In this document: piece after piece, positions 33,311-41,145 of the stretch
Layout: each line of letters starts with the position of its first letter
Numbering within the stretch: the stretch's first letter is position 1
Virus record (IMG/VR): IMGVR_UViG_3300019360_000102
Span: 1-52,400 of that record
DNA: 52,400 nucleotides
Direction: 5' to 3' (one strand)
Source: a virus
Notes under the pieces: generated by a model
Told to the model about the DNA's origin: nothing
What the model saw: only the letters and a program-made list of their open reading frames with translations
The model's database searches: none
Translations under genes and position numbers: made by a program

Positions 33311-34852
33311 TTAGCGGTTTGCTAAATCAAACGCGCCTCCAGGCCAACCCTGAATCTGTCTAGCCACAGCTGGAGCTCCTGCGCCGCCAGCGTTGCTCAA
33401 TATGGCGGCAAGCTGACTGGACAATGGCATGTGCCACGGCCCATGAGTTTCGCTGGCCTGGAGCGGGCTATTACTCGTCATCCAGTCACGATACTTACTA
33501 TCGTCGCGCATGGTGCCCATAGAGGCTAAAGGAAGTCCAGCGGCGGTTGACGAGATATAGGGATGCCGACGTATAAAGGTATAGCCGCGGCGCCCAAGCT
33601 CCCTGGCGCCATGCAGGGCACGCCCGCCAGCCTGGGCAGCTTCGCCCAAGAGCGTTGTAGGCGTTCGACCCGGAACGTACGCCCTGGGCGTATACTGGAA
33701 TTTTAGGTCCCGCATTTTGTCAATAAGATGACGATCGCCTCCGAGCGTACCGCGCAAAGCCTTAAATGTCGCGGCGCGTGTCGCCGGGTTCTCCAGCGCT
33801 GCATGCTCGGCCGCAGTAAGGGCACGGCCGGCAATAGTGCTGGATAGTAACTCAGAGACGTTCGGCAGGCCAGTTACCGGATACCGCAACGTCTTGCCGA
33901 GCGTGTCCGGCCTAGCCATACGGGCCAAGCGGCCAGCCCCGACCAATTTCGCCACCACGGGAAGGATGCCAGTCTTGAGGGCCGCCCCTGAAAGGAGCGC
34001 GCCCCCAAGACCAGCAGCTAGGTATCGACCTCCCCCACGATCGTTACCACCCGCTTGGCTGCCCAGGCCGAGTGATATGTCCTTGACGGTCCGACTTGCG
34101 GTCGGTAAGCCTGTGAGCTCAAAACCTAACTCGCCGATACCGCCGGCAGTCTGTACTGGTGCAGACCCAGTGATCGCCCCAGGGATGCGTTTAGCGCCGC
34201 CCCAGAGACGACCAAGGAAGCTGTCGTCGAAAGCCTCGCCCACGCTTTCGCCGCCGTTATAGGTGGCGGCTTTTTCCATTACGCGCACGCGAGATCGCGG
34301 TGTGTCATCGGCATGGACGAGAGAGCTAAAAAATTCGGGAGGTAGCGCCGAGGCCGGAACATCGATCTTAACTTTGCGGGCAGATCCGCTACCGCTGCCG
34401 CGTTGTCCGATCGTCGTATAACCTTCGGGCCGCTTTTTCTTGCGCTGGCTGTACGCATGGTAGGCCAGCGCGCCACCGCCGAGGAGCGCCGGTATCAGGA
34501 ATGCAGCCATGAGTCTGTTACGACTGCCGGCATTCTCGCCCTCAAGTGCTGCGGTCTGGCGATTGATCTTGGCGGTCGCCAGATTGGTGTCGATCAAGCC
34601 TTGTTGCTGTCGACGAAACTTATCGAGGGAGCCAATACCAAACAGACCTAACTGCTTGAACGGTAAAGATGATAGCGCGGCGGCTCGATGCACGGGACTG
34701 GCAGCCAGCAAGCCTGTAACGCCGCCAATACCAAGATTCACGTGCTTAAGCGCATCCGGGAGATTCTCGCCAACGAGCTTATTCTCAAGCGCGGCCACCC
34801 CCGTTCCGCCCAGGATCCAGGGGAGTAACTTAATGATGTCTTGATCCGGCAT
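33311..34852 (-). CDS. Large Gly/Ala-rich membrane or virion-associated protein, 513 aa
   Basis: I chose the ATG at 34850-34852 (MPDQDIIKLLPWIL); an in-frame TTG at 34963 would overlap the upstream gene by 74 bases. Several hydrophobic Gly-rich segments occur: LPWILGGTGVAAL near the N terminus, RLMAAFLIPALLGGGALAYH (about 115-135) and GRYLAAGLGGALLSGAAL (about 293-310). A basic linker (QRKKKRPEGYTTIG) follows the second. The mixture of amphipathic helices and Gly-rich segments suggests an ejected or membrane-penetrating virion protein. No enzymatic motif was found. Confidence 0.5.
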   Translation of the reverse strand: MPDQDIIKLLPWILGGTGVAALENKLVGENLPDALKHVNLGIGGVTGLLAASPVHRAAALSSLPFKQLGLFGIGSLDKFRRQQQGLIDTNLATAKINRQTAALEGENAGSRNRLMAAFLIPALLGGGALAYHAYSQRKKKRPEGYTTIGQRGSGSGSARKVKIDVPASALPPEFFSSLVHADDTPRSRVRVMEKAATYNGGESVGEAFDDSFLGRLWGGAKRIPGAITGSAPVQTAGGIGELGFELTGLPTASRTVKDISLGLGSQAGGNDRGGGRYLAAGLGGALLSGAALKTGILPVVAKLVGAGRLARMARPDTLGKTLRYPVTGLPNVSELLSSTIAGRALTAAEHAALENPATRAATFKALRGTLGGDRHLIDKMRDLKFQYTPRAYVPGRTPTTLLGEAAQAGGRALHGARELGRRGYTFIRRHPYISSTAAGLPLASMGTMRDDSKYRDWMTSNSPLQASETHGPWHMPLSSQLAAILSNAGGAGAPAVARQIQGWPGGAFDLANR

Positions 34853-34889
34853 CACGTTTATGGTGCCACGGCGAGTGCCCGCAAGCAAG

Positions 34890-35498
34890 CTAGAATCGCG
34901 CAAAGAAGCAAGATTGGATCTCCGTAGCGGAAAGACATATAGGCTTACCGAACTGCGGCTCAATGAATTGCACGCCTAACTTTCCGCCTACCCATACACC
35001 AACCATAACGACCGCATGGCGATCAGGCACTTCCAACGGTAACAGCGCGTCGGGGTGGTACCAAAATTCCCCGATCAGGATTGTGTGCTGGAGATCCCTG
35101 TAGTGCAGGCTGAATACATGACATGCGGTAGTAGCGTAAAAACGTGCGAAGTCGTCACAGTCTTCCTTGTCCGGCTTGTACAGAAACCCGGCAGCCTTGA
35201 GGATAGAAGGCCATCCCGAATTGAACTTCTCCCACCAAGGCGGCGCGACCACGAAATATGACATGTCCGCAATAATTATGGCCCTGGAGGGTATACCGAG
35301 AGCTCGCATCGATTTGTACAGATCCTTGTACGCTATCTGGTTGGTTGGCGCCGGAGTGAACGGTTTGCGAAGGTGCTCCCAAGGACTGATAGCCGGTGGA
35401 GAGTGTATGACTTCCCGAGACGCAGAGACGGACAGGTAAGACTGTAGGAACAGTATTGTCGCAGCGGCGGCTATCATCCAAGGGAGGCGCGGGCGCAT
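34890..35498 (-). CDS. Signal-anchored transglutaminase/papain-like cysteine protein
   Basis: 202 residues from the ATG at 35496-35498. The N terminus is a signal anchor (MRPRLPWMIAAAATILFLQS). The catalytic-type elements are KEDCDDFARFYA (Cys 114), DRHAVVMVGVW (His 161) and QFIEPQFGK (Glu 180), in the Cys-His-acid order of transglutaminase-like cysteine peptidases (DCDDFA type). I infer an exported or periplasmic peptidase or amide-bond enzyme acting during entry or lysis. The longer frame upstream is Ser/Arg/Pro-rich and looks non-coding. Confidence 0.6.
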   Translation of the reverse strand: MRPRLPWMIAAAATILFLQSYLSVSASREVIHSPPAISPWEHLRKPFTPAPTNQIAYKDLYKSMRALGIPSRAIIIADMSYFVVAPPWWEKFNSGWPSILKAAGFLYKPDKEDCDDFARFYATTACHVFSLHYRDLQHTILIGEFWYHPDALLPLEVPDRHAVVMVGVWVGGKLGVQFIEPQFGKPICLSATEIQSCFFARF

Positions 35499-35553
35499 TG
35501 CGCAATATTCGCATCGCCCCCTGTAATTGACAAGGCTAATCGAGGATGCGCCG

Positions 35554-36108
35554 TCAGAACCGGACGTTGTAAGCCTGCTCGGGCTGGCCGAGGCGAGGGA
35601 ATACGGGACGGTTACTCCTTGGGTTCCACAAGTGGAGTTCGAGGGCACCGGCCGGGGTGCGGGTGACGTAGAAGTTGAACTGTAGATCCTGACAATAGAC
35701 CTCCCCGAACGCCACGCCGTAGAACGGATAGGTGCGAAACTGGTCGCCGAACCGGATGACCTTCTTGGGGTATTGCTGGCGAAACGCAAAGTCCGCACAG
35801 ATAGAAGCCATACGGACCAGGTCGTTGGTTTCCCCGGTCAGCAGTAGGGCCTGGTGGAACTGGTCACCGTATACCTTCAACCAATCCTGAGTCAAGACCG
35901 TGTAACGCTTCCGGGTTGATTGTATGGCGCCGGCCGGAAAGTGGTGTTCGACCAGCAGGTCCTTGATGTAGTGGTCGGGGACGGTATCCTCCAGGTTGAG
36001 CGCCGGTAGTTTAACCCGAGGCGCTTCGATTACTTCAGGAGCGGCGTGCCGGTTACTCGCGCACCCGACAAGGCACAGGATCGAGACGAGAAGAGTGAAC
36101 AATTTCAT
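35554..36108 (-). CDS. Putative outer- or inner-membrane lipoprotein, 184 aa
   Basis: I chose the ATG at 36106-36108 over a TTG two codons earlier. MKLFTLLVSILCLVGCAS is a lipoprotein signal peptide with lipobox LVGC (Cys 16). The mature part is soluble (DHYIKDLLVEHHFPAG, LRWN-free, with DQFRTYPFYGVAFGEVY and LELHLWNPRSNRPVFP). No known domain is recognised. A lipoprotein next to other exported proteins suggests a superinfection-exclusion or lysis function, but this is speculation. Confidence 0.6.
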   Translation of the reverse strand: MKLFTLLVSILCLVGCASNRHAAPEVIEAPRVKLPALNLEDTVPDHYIKDLLVEHHFPAGAIQSTRKRYTVLTQDWLKVYGDQFHQALLLTGETNDLVRMASICADFAFRQQYPKKVIRFGDQFRTYPFYGVAFGEVYCQDLQFNFYVTRTPAGALELHLWNPRSNRPVFPRLGQPEQAYNVRF

Positions 36109-36155
36109 GGTCAATACGGTATCGAGCCGAAAGGGCTCTGTCTACGCGTGAGTAC

Positions 36156-36581
36156 TTAGCGAAGGAGCCAGGAGGCTTTCTTCAAGATGGTTCGGACGCC
36201 AAGGGTGTCGGCCAACTTACGCGAGGCGCTATTGGACTCAACGATCAGGGCGCGCACTTCGTCCACGCCGGCCGATTTGCGAGTGATCAGCTGGGAGATG
36301 GCTTGCTTGGCGTAACGGTTCTGACGAAACTCCGGCAAGATGCCGATGCTGTAGTAGCCGACCTTTATAGGCTCACTGCCACGAATCTCATTTCGCTCCT
36401 GCCAGCCGCAAAAGCCGACGGGCGTACTGGCCTGCTTCTCCCGAATCAGGTAAAGACCTCCGTCAAAGCCGTCTGGGCTAAGTCCATAAGGCCAATACTT
36501 CGGATTCTCACGGTAAATCCGATCCATGATCTCAACCGTAGCCTTCTTGGAGGCCGGGCTGTAGGCAGCGACCTTGAACAT
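36156..36581 (-). CDS. GNAT-family N-acetyltransferase
   Basis: 141 residues. The acetyl-CoA-binding core is visible: IKVGYYSIGILPEFRQNRYAK (strand 4 followed by the pyrophosphate loop, with Q/R-x-x-x-x-A in place of Q-x-x-G-x-G/A), then ISQLITRKS, VRALIVESNSASRKLADTLG (strand 5 with the Asn-S-ASRKL-LG element). GNAT enzymes acetylate amines on proteins, antibiotics or small molecules; the substrate is not visible. A GATAGCAAAAG motif lies just upstream of the start (36590-36605), after a terminator. Confidence 0.75.
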   Translation of the reverse strand: MFKVAAYSPASKKATVEIMDRIYRENPKYWPYGLSPDGFDGGLYLIREKQASTPVGFCGWQERNEIRGSEPIKVGYYSIGILPEFRQNRYAKQAISQLITRKSAGVDEVRALIVESNSASRKLADTLGVRTILKKASWLLR

Positions 36582-36589
36582 TGCGATAC

Positions 36590-36605
36590 GATAGCAAAAG
36601 GAAAG
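36590..36605 (-). promoter_or_regulatory. T-rich motif shared with 26919-26934
   Basis: The 16 bases GATAGCAAAAGGAAAG (plus-strand view) differ at one position from 26919-26934. Both copies follow a terminator hairpin and precede a gene on the minus strand. A related sequence with one base missing lies at 41803-41818. A phage promoter element is possible; the tails of T-rich terminators are the alternative explanation. Confidence 0.3.
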
Positions 36606-36623
36606 GCAGGATGAAAGGGGAAA

Positions 36624-36650
36624 CCGGGGGCAGCTCCACGCCGCCCCCGG
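36624..36650 (-). terminator. Intrinsic terminator
   Basis: CCGGGGGC pairs perfectly with GCCCCCGG around an 11-base loop. On the minus strand it is followed by TTTCCCCTTTC. It lies 7 bases after the stop of the 31-residue ORF and ends that unit before the acetyltransferase gene. Confidence 0.75.
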
Positions 36651-36657
36651 ATCTGCA

Positions 36658-36753
36658 TTAGTAAGTCGTTTTCGTCACCGGGACGTCTGGAGTGCTCCAG
36701 AACCAGCTCATGACGAAGAAGACTGTCACCACGATTGCGATGGTTGTAATCAC
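36658..36753 (-). CDS. Very small membrane peptide, 31 aa
   Basis: The GTG at 36751-36753 overlaps the TGA of the 251-residue gene (GTGA), and TAA at 36658-36660 ends it just before a terminator. The peptide MITTIAIVVTVFFVMSWFW then STPDVPVTKTTY is a single transmembrane helix with a short polar tail. Coupled start, composition and terminator together support a real gene in this 168-base interval. Confidence 0.55.
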   Translation of the reverse strand: MITTIAIVVTVFFVMSWFWSTPDVPVTKTTY

Positions 36754-37505
36754 TTGAGTTTGAGGTCGCCCAACACCGCACGGAATGCGTTGTTGAGAGG
36801 ACCGCGGATGCGGGTCGGCTTACCGCCATGTTTATGTTGCTGATGTTGCCGAACATCAGGGCCAGGCTTACTGGCCGGTGCAGGCGCCGGAGCGCCAGTT
36901 GCTTTGATGGCTACTGCCGCCTTGTGCTGTTTCGACACCGGAGCATTACGTCCTGGATCGACATTAGTCGCAGCCGGACGCTCCCGACGAAAACTTGGAC
37001 GCCAGCCCGATGTGTCTATCCTGTCAGCATCGGCAAAGTTCCGAAGGATCTGCCCTCTGGCTGGACGATAATTGCGATTTCGGTAACTCAGGCCGGTGAT
37101 GATCGACAGTTGAACACCAACGGCATCATCGAATCTGAATCTCGACAAGTCCAGCTTGGACCAGCTGGCCTGTACGGGGGAGCCGTCCAGGTTTTCGACC
37201 GTGTAGACAGGGTCGGTGACAGAGTCAACAGCCACATCAATAATCACGTAGGTCCACTTATTCAGACAATTGCGATCCGGCATGAACGGCCGGGTTTGCC
37301 AGGCAAGCGGGTGGGTCGTGAAGTTTTTGCGAATGCTCTCCGGAAGGAAAGCCCGTTCCACAACGATCGGAGCAGTCCGATCAGTCAGGTGCATGCGTCC
37401 GAGCATCTGACCACGGCCGAAGCCGGGGCCACACGCTCCGCGGAGCTGGATCGTTTCAGGTATGTCGATTAGCGGCATCGGGCCGCAGAACTGAGTCTCT
37501 GTCAT
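36750..37505 (-). CDS. Hypothetical protein with basic Pro/Ala-rich tail, 251 aa
   Basis: Residues 1-165 are a beta-rich globular part (TAPIVVERAFLPESIRKNF, TYVIIDVAVDSVTDPVYTVE, AVGVQLSIITGLSYRNRNY). Residues 170-251 are a basic, low-complexity tail (KATGAPAPAPASKPG, RQHQQHKHGGKPTRIRG) ending in an amphipathic helix. Unknown function. The tail could bind nucleic acid or act as a flexible linker in the virion. Confidence 0.5.
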   Translation of the reverse strand: MTETQFCGPMPLIDIPETIQLRGACGPGFGRGQMLGRMHLTDRTAPIVVERAFLPESIRKNFTTHPLAWQTRPFMPDRNCLNKWTYVIIDVAVDSVTDPVYTVENLDGSPVQASWSKLDLSRFRFDDAVGVQLSIITGLSYRNRNYRPARGQILRNFADADRIDTSGWRPSFRRERPAATNVDPGRNAPVSKQHKAAVAIKATGAPAPAPASKPGPDVRQHQQHKHGGKPTRIRGPLNNAFRAVLGDLKLK

Positions 37506-37533
37506 AGTAGTCTATATAGGTTCCGGCAAAATG

Positions 37534-37555
37534 ACCGGCGGCCGAAGCCGTCGGT
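37534..37555 (-). terminator. Hairpin with UUCG loop
   Basis: On the minus strand ACCGACGGC-TTCG-GCCGCCGGT folds into a 9-base stem (one G-U pair) capped by a very stable UUCG tetraloop and followed by CATTTTG. It lies in the 110-base gap after the lipoprotein gene at 37616 and before the gene at 37505, with nothing else recognisable there. Confidence 0.6.
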
Positions 37556-37615
37556 TGCTGGTGGCCGGGCACCAGAAATTTACCGGCTATGCCTGCGCGT
37601 AAATGTGCTTCAATT

Positions 37616-38146
37616 TCATTTCACTATAGTCAGGTATTTGAGGATCGGGGGATGAAGCAAGGTCTCGACGTCCTGGGGCTGTGCCCATTCGGCCGTAGTC
37701 CAATTTTGCATGCGAACCACATACTGACTGAACTTCCTACAAAGTTCCAAATCAGTTTTCCCCGTAACCTTCTTAGGCTTATCGCACACGTTATCCATGA
37801 TCCAGTATGAGCCGTCTCGCTCAAACAACACCACGGCGTGGAGACCGCGATTACCGTCCGGGGTGACCCACTCGTACGCAAGTTTTTGGTTCGTTATACC
37901 TTTATCGTCAAGCGCCTGAGAAAGAGCCACCGCGTAAGGCTCGCACTGATTGTACCCGTAATGTCCGGGGAGTATGCGCCCCGCGATAGATTCATCGAAC
38001 CGGTTACCTTTGCCGAGCATCTCACGGCGCATGGCCGAGGAGCAGCCGGTTGCCAGCAGGACAAGCACTACGGCCATCACGAAGAGAATGAACGTGCGAA
38101 ACGCGCGCCCACTATTAAAAGTTTGAACTGAGGGATGTACTTTCAT
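37616..38146 (-). CDS. Lipoprotein with transglutaminase-like Cys-His-Asp triad
   Basis: 176 residues from the ATG at 38144-38146, placed just after a terminator; the longer frame crosses that hairpin. The signal peptide (FRTFILFVMAVVLVLLATGC) has lipobox LATGC (Cys 35). The catalytic-type elements are YGYNQCEPYAVAL (Cys 68), GLHAVVLFERDG (His 103) and YWIMDN (Asp 118), a transglutaminase-like order. I infer a membrane-tethered periplasmic peptidase or amidase. It is not closely similar to the protein at 34890-35498, but both share this layout. Confidence 0.6.
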   Translation of the reverse strand: MKVHPSVQTFNSGRAFRTFILFVMAVVLVLLATGCSSAMRREMLGKGNRFDESIAGRILPGHYGYNQCEPYAVALSQALDDKGITNQKLAYEWVTPDGNRGLHAVVLFERDGSYWIMDNVCDKPKKVTGKTDLELCRKFSQYVVRMQNWTTAEWAQPQDVETLLHPPILKYLTIVK

Positions 38147-38194
38147 TATTTGTCTTTTTGTTAATTGTTTAGTAATGGCTAAAGAAAAAGTAGA

Positions 38195-38221
38195 CCGCCC
38201 AGCCGATTTCAGGCTGGGCGG
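38195..38221 (-). terminator. Strong intrinsic terminator
   Basis: CCGCCCAGCC pairs with GGCTGGGCGG (10 bp) around 7 bases. On the minus strand TCTACTTTTTCTTT follows. It ends the unit containing the genes at 38277-39199 and supports the downstream start of the lipoprotein gene at 38146. Confidence 0.8.
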
Positions 38222-38276
38222 CACATGCTGGGCCTATCGTTCATGAATGACAGAGCCAAAGCCCAACGTGGATCGT

Positions 38277-38597
38277 CTACAGGCGCGGTCTAGCGACCAT
38301 CTTTTGGTGAGTCCGAAAACCTGTAACCGGTCGGGGAGGGTCGGGGGAAGCTGACTGCCTGGTCGTCCTGAAGCCAGGCAGTTGGGCGGGAGGCGCGTTA
38401 TCGCTTCTCAACCGCGGGCGACGGACGCAAGGAAATGACGCGCGTCCGTCGTACTGTGTCGAGCCGTACTTGTAGCCACGAACGAGGTACTGCTTGTAAT
38501 GCACGGTGACCGGGATGATGGTCACGGCAGCAGCCTCAAGTTCTTGGGCAACTTTCGGATCGGACACAGAGATTAAGGTAATTATCGCGCGGTCCAA
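38277..38597 (-). CDS. Doubtful small gene, 106 aa
   Basis: It starts with TTG at 38595-38597, directly after AGGAG, beside an 8-base GC-rich inverted repeat (GCGCGGTC/GACCGCGC). The first 50 residues look protein-like (IITLISVSDPKVAQELEAA, VTIIPVTVHYKQYLVRGY), whereas the rest is Arg/Pro/Ser-rich and resembles untranslated sequence. A shorter protein with a later start or a frameshift is possible. The strong terminator downstream supports transcription. Confidence 0.35.
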   Translation of the reverse strand: MDRAIITLISVSDPKVAQELEAAAVTIIPVTVHYKQYLVRGYKYGSTQYDGRASFPCVRRPRLRSDNAPPAQLPGFRTTRQSASPDPPRPVTGFRTHQKMVARPRL

Positions 38598-38665
38598 CTC
38601 CTGACCGCGCGATGTGAGGGACGGGGCGTGTGGAGCCAGTCTGGCTGGTGAGTTCCCCGCCAGCT

Positions 38666-39199
38666 TTAGGCGATGGCGACCTGAACGTTGGCCTCGGCCG
38701 GTGCAGCCTGAGCCTTGGCGGCATCAAACTGGGCGCGGTAGCTGTCAAGCGCCGCAGCGATCACCAGATCAACCTGACGCACATCGGCCCGGCTCAATGC
38801 CTGTATGTCGCGATACGCCTGATTGAATCCGATGGCGACCAATTCCGCCCTGGCAATAGCGGCCTGCAGATCGAGCTGGGTGACTTCCGAGTCCAGCGTG
38901 ATCAACACGCGCCCCGGCACCGATCCCGGAACCGCAATGGTTTCAATGATTGACACCGTGAAGGTTTTGTTCGGCCCGGCCGTTCCTTCATTGGCCGAGT
39001 AGTGGACCTTGGCAAACGTGTTGGCTGCGTAATGACGGATGTCCATACCGCTCGGCCGGCGCAGGGCCTCGCCTACGCGGCGGCCGAGACCGAAGCCGAA
39101 GATCTCGCCAACAGCCGACATGAAGCGGCTGAATGTAGTGGATGTTTCAATTTCATTGACACCAGCCGCGAAGGCCGGTCCGACAGGATATTGGTTCAT
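38666..39199 (-). CDS. Hypothetical, possibly structural protein, 177 aa
   Basis: The layout is a helical N-terminal region (TTFSRFMSAVGEIFGFGLGRR), a beta-strand centre (KTFTVSIIETIAVPGSVPGRVLI) and a helical C terminus (LDLQAAIARAELVAIGFNQAY, VDLVIAAALDSYRAQ). No known motif was seen. A perfect palindrome and a hairpin lie upstream of its ATG (39219-39249). Confidence 0.5.
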   Translation of the reverse strand: MNQYPVGPAFAAGVNEIETSTTFSRFMSAVGEIFGFGLGRRVGEALRRPSGMDIRHYAANTFAKVHYSANEGTAGPNKTFTVSIIETIAVPGSVPGRVLITLDSEVTQLDLQAAIARAELVAIGFNQAYRDIQALSRADVRQVDLVIAAALDSYRAQFDAAKAQAAPAEANVQVAIA

Positions 39200-39218
39200 A
39201 GATGTACTTGTACTTGTG

Positions 39219-39249
39219 GTTAACGTTAACGAGCGGACCTTTCGGTCCG
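39219..39249. promoter_or_regulatory. Palindrome GTTAACGTTAAC and adjacent tetraloop hairpin
   Basis: The 12-base perfect palindrome GTTAACGTTAAC (39219-39230) is followed by CGGACC-TTTC-GGTCCG (39234-39249), which on the minus strand has a GAAA loop of the GNRA type. There is no T-run, so this is not a typical terminator. It lies between the deformylase stop and the 177-residue gene and may be an operator plus an RNA stability or processing element. Confidence 0.35.
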
Positions 39250-39278
39250 TTCAAAACCTTATAGCACAAGGACTAGCT

Positions 39279-39794
39279 CTATTGCGCCTTAACCAGGCGG
39301 TCCGTGAACAAGATACCATCAAGATGGTCAACCTCGTGTTGTATAACCCGGGCGATCATACCAGTGAAGACAGCCTCGTACGGCGCGCCGGAACGGGCGA
39401 GCCATTTCACCTTTATACTAAGGGGGCGATCAACTTCCCCGGTGATACCGGGTTGGCTGAGGCAGCCCTCCATCATCCTGGAGGTCGGCGAGTCCACCGC
39501 GGTGATCTCGGGGTTGATCAAGACCATTGGCAGCCAGTCATTTAGGTCGTCAACCTCACGGCCTTCCATTTCCATCTTGGAGGAACGCCTCGAATTGCGT
39601 GGATCAATCACCGCAATACGGGTGGCGACGGCAACCTGATTTGCAGCCAAGCCGATACCTCGTGCCTCGTACATGGTTTCGAGCATGCTATCGATGAGAT
39701 TCTGCACTTCAGGCGTATGTGGATCCGCGACGGGCGTCGCACGTTGACGAAGTACAGGGGCCCCCTTGAGCACAATCGGAAGGAAGTTTGGCAT
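39279..39794 (-). CDS. def: Peptide deformylase
   Basis: 171 residues, the normal size for a bacterial-type deformylase. All three signature motifs are present: GIGLAANQ (46-53), EGCLSQP (109-115, Cys 111 metal ligand) and QHEVDHLDG (152-160, with His 153, His 157 and catalytic Glu 154). The enzyme removes the formyl group from the N-terminal methionine of new proteins. Phage copies are known in several large phages, where they are thought to process phage or host proteins. An insertion (SRRSSKMEMEGREVDDLND, about 68-86) sits between motifs 1 and 2. The gene directly follows a terminator. Confidence 0.95.
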   Translation of the reverse strand: MPNFLPIVLKGAPVLRQRATPVADPHTPEVQNLIDSMLETMYEARGIGLAANQVAVATRIAVIDPRNSRRSSKMEMEGREVDDLNDWLPMVLINPEITAVDSPTSRMMEGCLSQPGITGEVDRPLSIKVKWLARSGAPYEAVFTGMIARVIQHEVDHLDGILFTDRLVKAQ

Positions 39795-39828
39795 AGTTTC
39801 GGTTCAATAGTTCAAGCGTGGCTTTAAC

Positions 39829-39861
39829 AAAAAGCCCCATCCTAAGCAAAGGACGGGGCTT
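39829..39861 (-). terminator. Intrinsic terminator
   Basis: AAGCCCC-A-TCCT pairs with AGGA-C-GGGGCTT (one mismatch) around 6 bases. On the minus strand TTTTTG follows. It lies 16 bases after the stop of the metallophosphoesterase gene and 34 bases upstream of the deformylase ATG. Confidence 0.8.
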
Positions 39862-39877
39862 CAAGGTCAGGACTGGC

Positions 39878-41080
39878 TTACACTTCGCCGTCTTGACGAT
39901 AGTAGTACTTGCCGCCCACGATGGCGAAGTCACGAACATCCACGTAAGAGAACACGGTGTCCTTCTGTTGCGTATCGACGTCGGCAATGATGAAACCATT
40001 ATTCCATTTCTGAGCATCCGTGTAGCTGGCGCTACGACGGTGCATGGCGCCGCACTGGTGAAACTCGTACGCGCCGTAGGCGATCGACGTGTTCGACCAG
40101 ACAATGTGCTTATGGTGGTGCCCACAGAACCCAGGGAGCCCGAGCTGGGCGCCTTCCGGGAAGTGATGGGCCACCAGGGAGTTCCAGTACACCTTATAGT
40201 TGCGCGCCTGTTCCTTCTTTATGTCAACTTCCCGCCAGGCGGCGAGATCGGCCTTGCCGATGTAGTTGATGTGGAACTTGTCCAAGCCAAGCAGAGTCGA
40301 GACGGACATACCGTGCAGATCGGCCAGCACGACGCGCATGGCCGGCGAGTTGTCCGCCAAATGCCGAACCAGGCGGAACTCATGGTTACCTTCGACCAGG
40401 TCGATCTGGGCATTCGGCGCCGCCTTGCGAAGTGGAGCCAATACGTTCTCGTGTACGAACTTGATGCGACCGACCACGTCCCATTCGCGAGGATCGACGG
40501 TGTACTTGCCGAACTCCGGGAGGTCAAACAGGTCGCCGTTGATGCAAATCACGTCGGGCTGGATACGCTTGACAGCGTCAAGTGCAACTCGCAGTACAAA
40601 TGGATCGCAAGAGCGATCGTGGATGTCGCACAGGCCAATGAGGGTCTGGTATCTCGACTTGTTGACCCTGACGAAACGCTCGGCGTAGTCCGCGCGTATC
40701 CGGTTCAACTCACGGTAGTGATCGTGCGCCGCGTGCTTCGCGGTCTCGCGTTCCAGCTTATGCTGCTGGCGCGTGAGGACAATGCCAGCTTGCCGTTTGA
40801 ATTCGTGAAATGTCCCGAAGAATCGATTCCATACCGACTCGGAATACTTACCGACGTTGCGGTAGTAGTTCCGCGAGATAACTTGTTCGGGATCTGCGAG
40901 TGCAACCCTGCGCAGGTCGTTGATACAATCCTGCGGCGTAGCCGAGTAGTCCTGCTTGTCCGATGATTCCGACATCGGAATCTTCGGACCTTGGTACGCG
41001 AGCGTGCGACCTTTGGGTTGGTGAGGGCGCTGAGGCTTGACGGGAGGTTCGACAATAGCTGTCGTCTTCTTTGATGCCAT
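39878..41080 (-). CDS. Metallophosphoesterase with N-terminal DNA-binding-like repeat
   Basis: 400 residues. Residues about 146-340 contain the calcineurin-type phosphoesterase motifs: CDIHD (Asp 152, His 154), NGDLFD (181-186), GNHE (231-234), a His pair (VAHHFPEG, 303-310) and GHHH (320-323). Such enzymes use two metal ions to cleave phosphodiesters or phosphomonoesters in nucleic acids or nucleotides. Residues about 50-100 (DLRRVALADPEQVISRNYYR, GKYSESVWNRFFG, FHEFKRQAGI) resemble the small repeat found beside HNH homing endonucleases, which probably binds DNA. The fusion suggests a DNA-acting phosphoesterase. A terminator follows. Confidence 0.8.
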   Translation of the reverse strand: MASKKTTAIVEPPVKPQRPHQPKGRTLAYQGPKIPMSESSDKQDYSATPQDCINDLRRVALADPEQVISRNYYRNVGKYSESVWNRFFGTFHEFKRQAGIVLTRQQHKLERETAKHAAHDHYRELNRIRADYAERFVRVNKSRYQTLIGLCDIHDRSCDPFVLRVALDAVKRIQPDVICINGDLFDLPEFGKYTVDPREWDVVGRIKFVHENVLAPLRKAAPNAQIDLVEGNHEFRLVRHLADNSPAMRVVLADLHGMSVSTLLGLDKFHINYIGKADLAAWREVDIKKEQARNYKVYWNSLVAHHFPEGAQLGLPGFCGHHHKHIVWSNTSIAYGAYEFHQCGAMHRRSASYTDAQKWNNGFIIADVDTQQKDTVFSYVDVRDFAIVGGKYYYRQDGEV

Positions 41081-41145
41081 AACGAGAATTTAACCTGAAG
41101 TTGTCGGCCGTGTCAACTCGACGACTTCTGATGCGTAGTGTTCGT

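Noticed and set aside
34890-35798. Extended 302-residue version of the signal-anchored cysteine protein
   Set aside because: The added 100 residues are Ser/Arg/Pro-rich, overlap the lipoprotein gene and precede what is clearly a signal anchor.
38146-38224. Upstream start for the transglutaminase-like lipoprotein
   Set aside because: It would place the start before a strong terminator hairpin, and the signal peptide should be near the N terminus.
39818-40966. Plus-strand frame of 382 codons
   Set aside because: Exactly antisense to the metallophosphoesterase, whose motifs are unambiguous; it also crosses a terminator.
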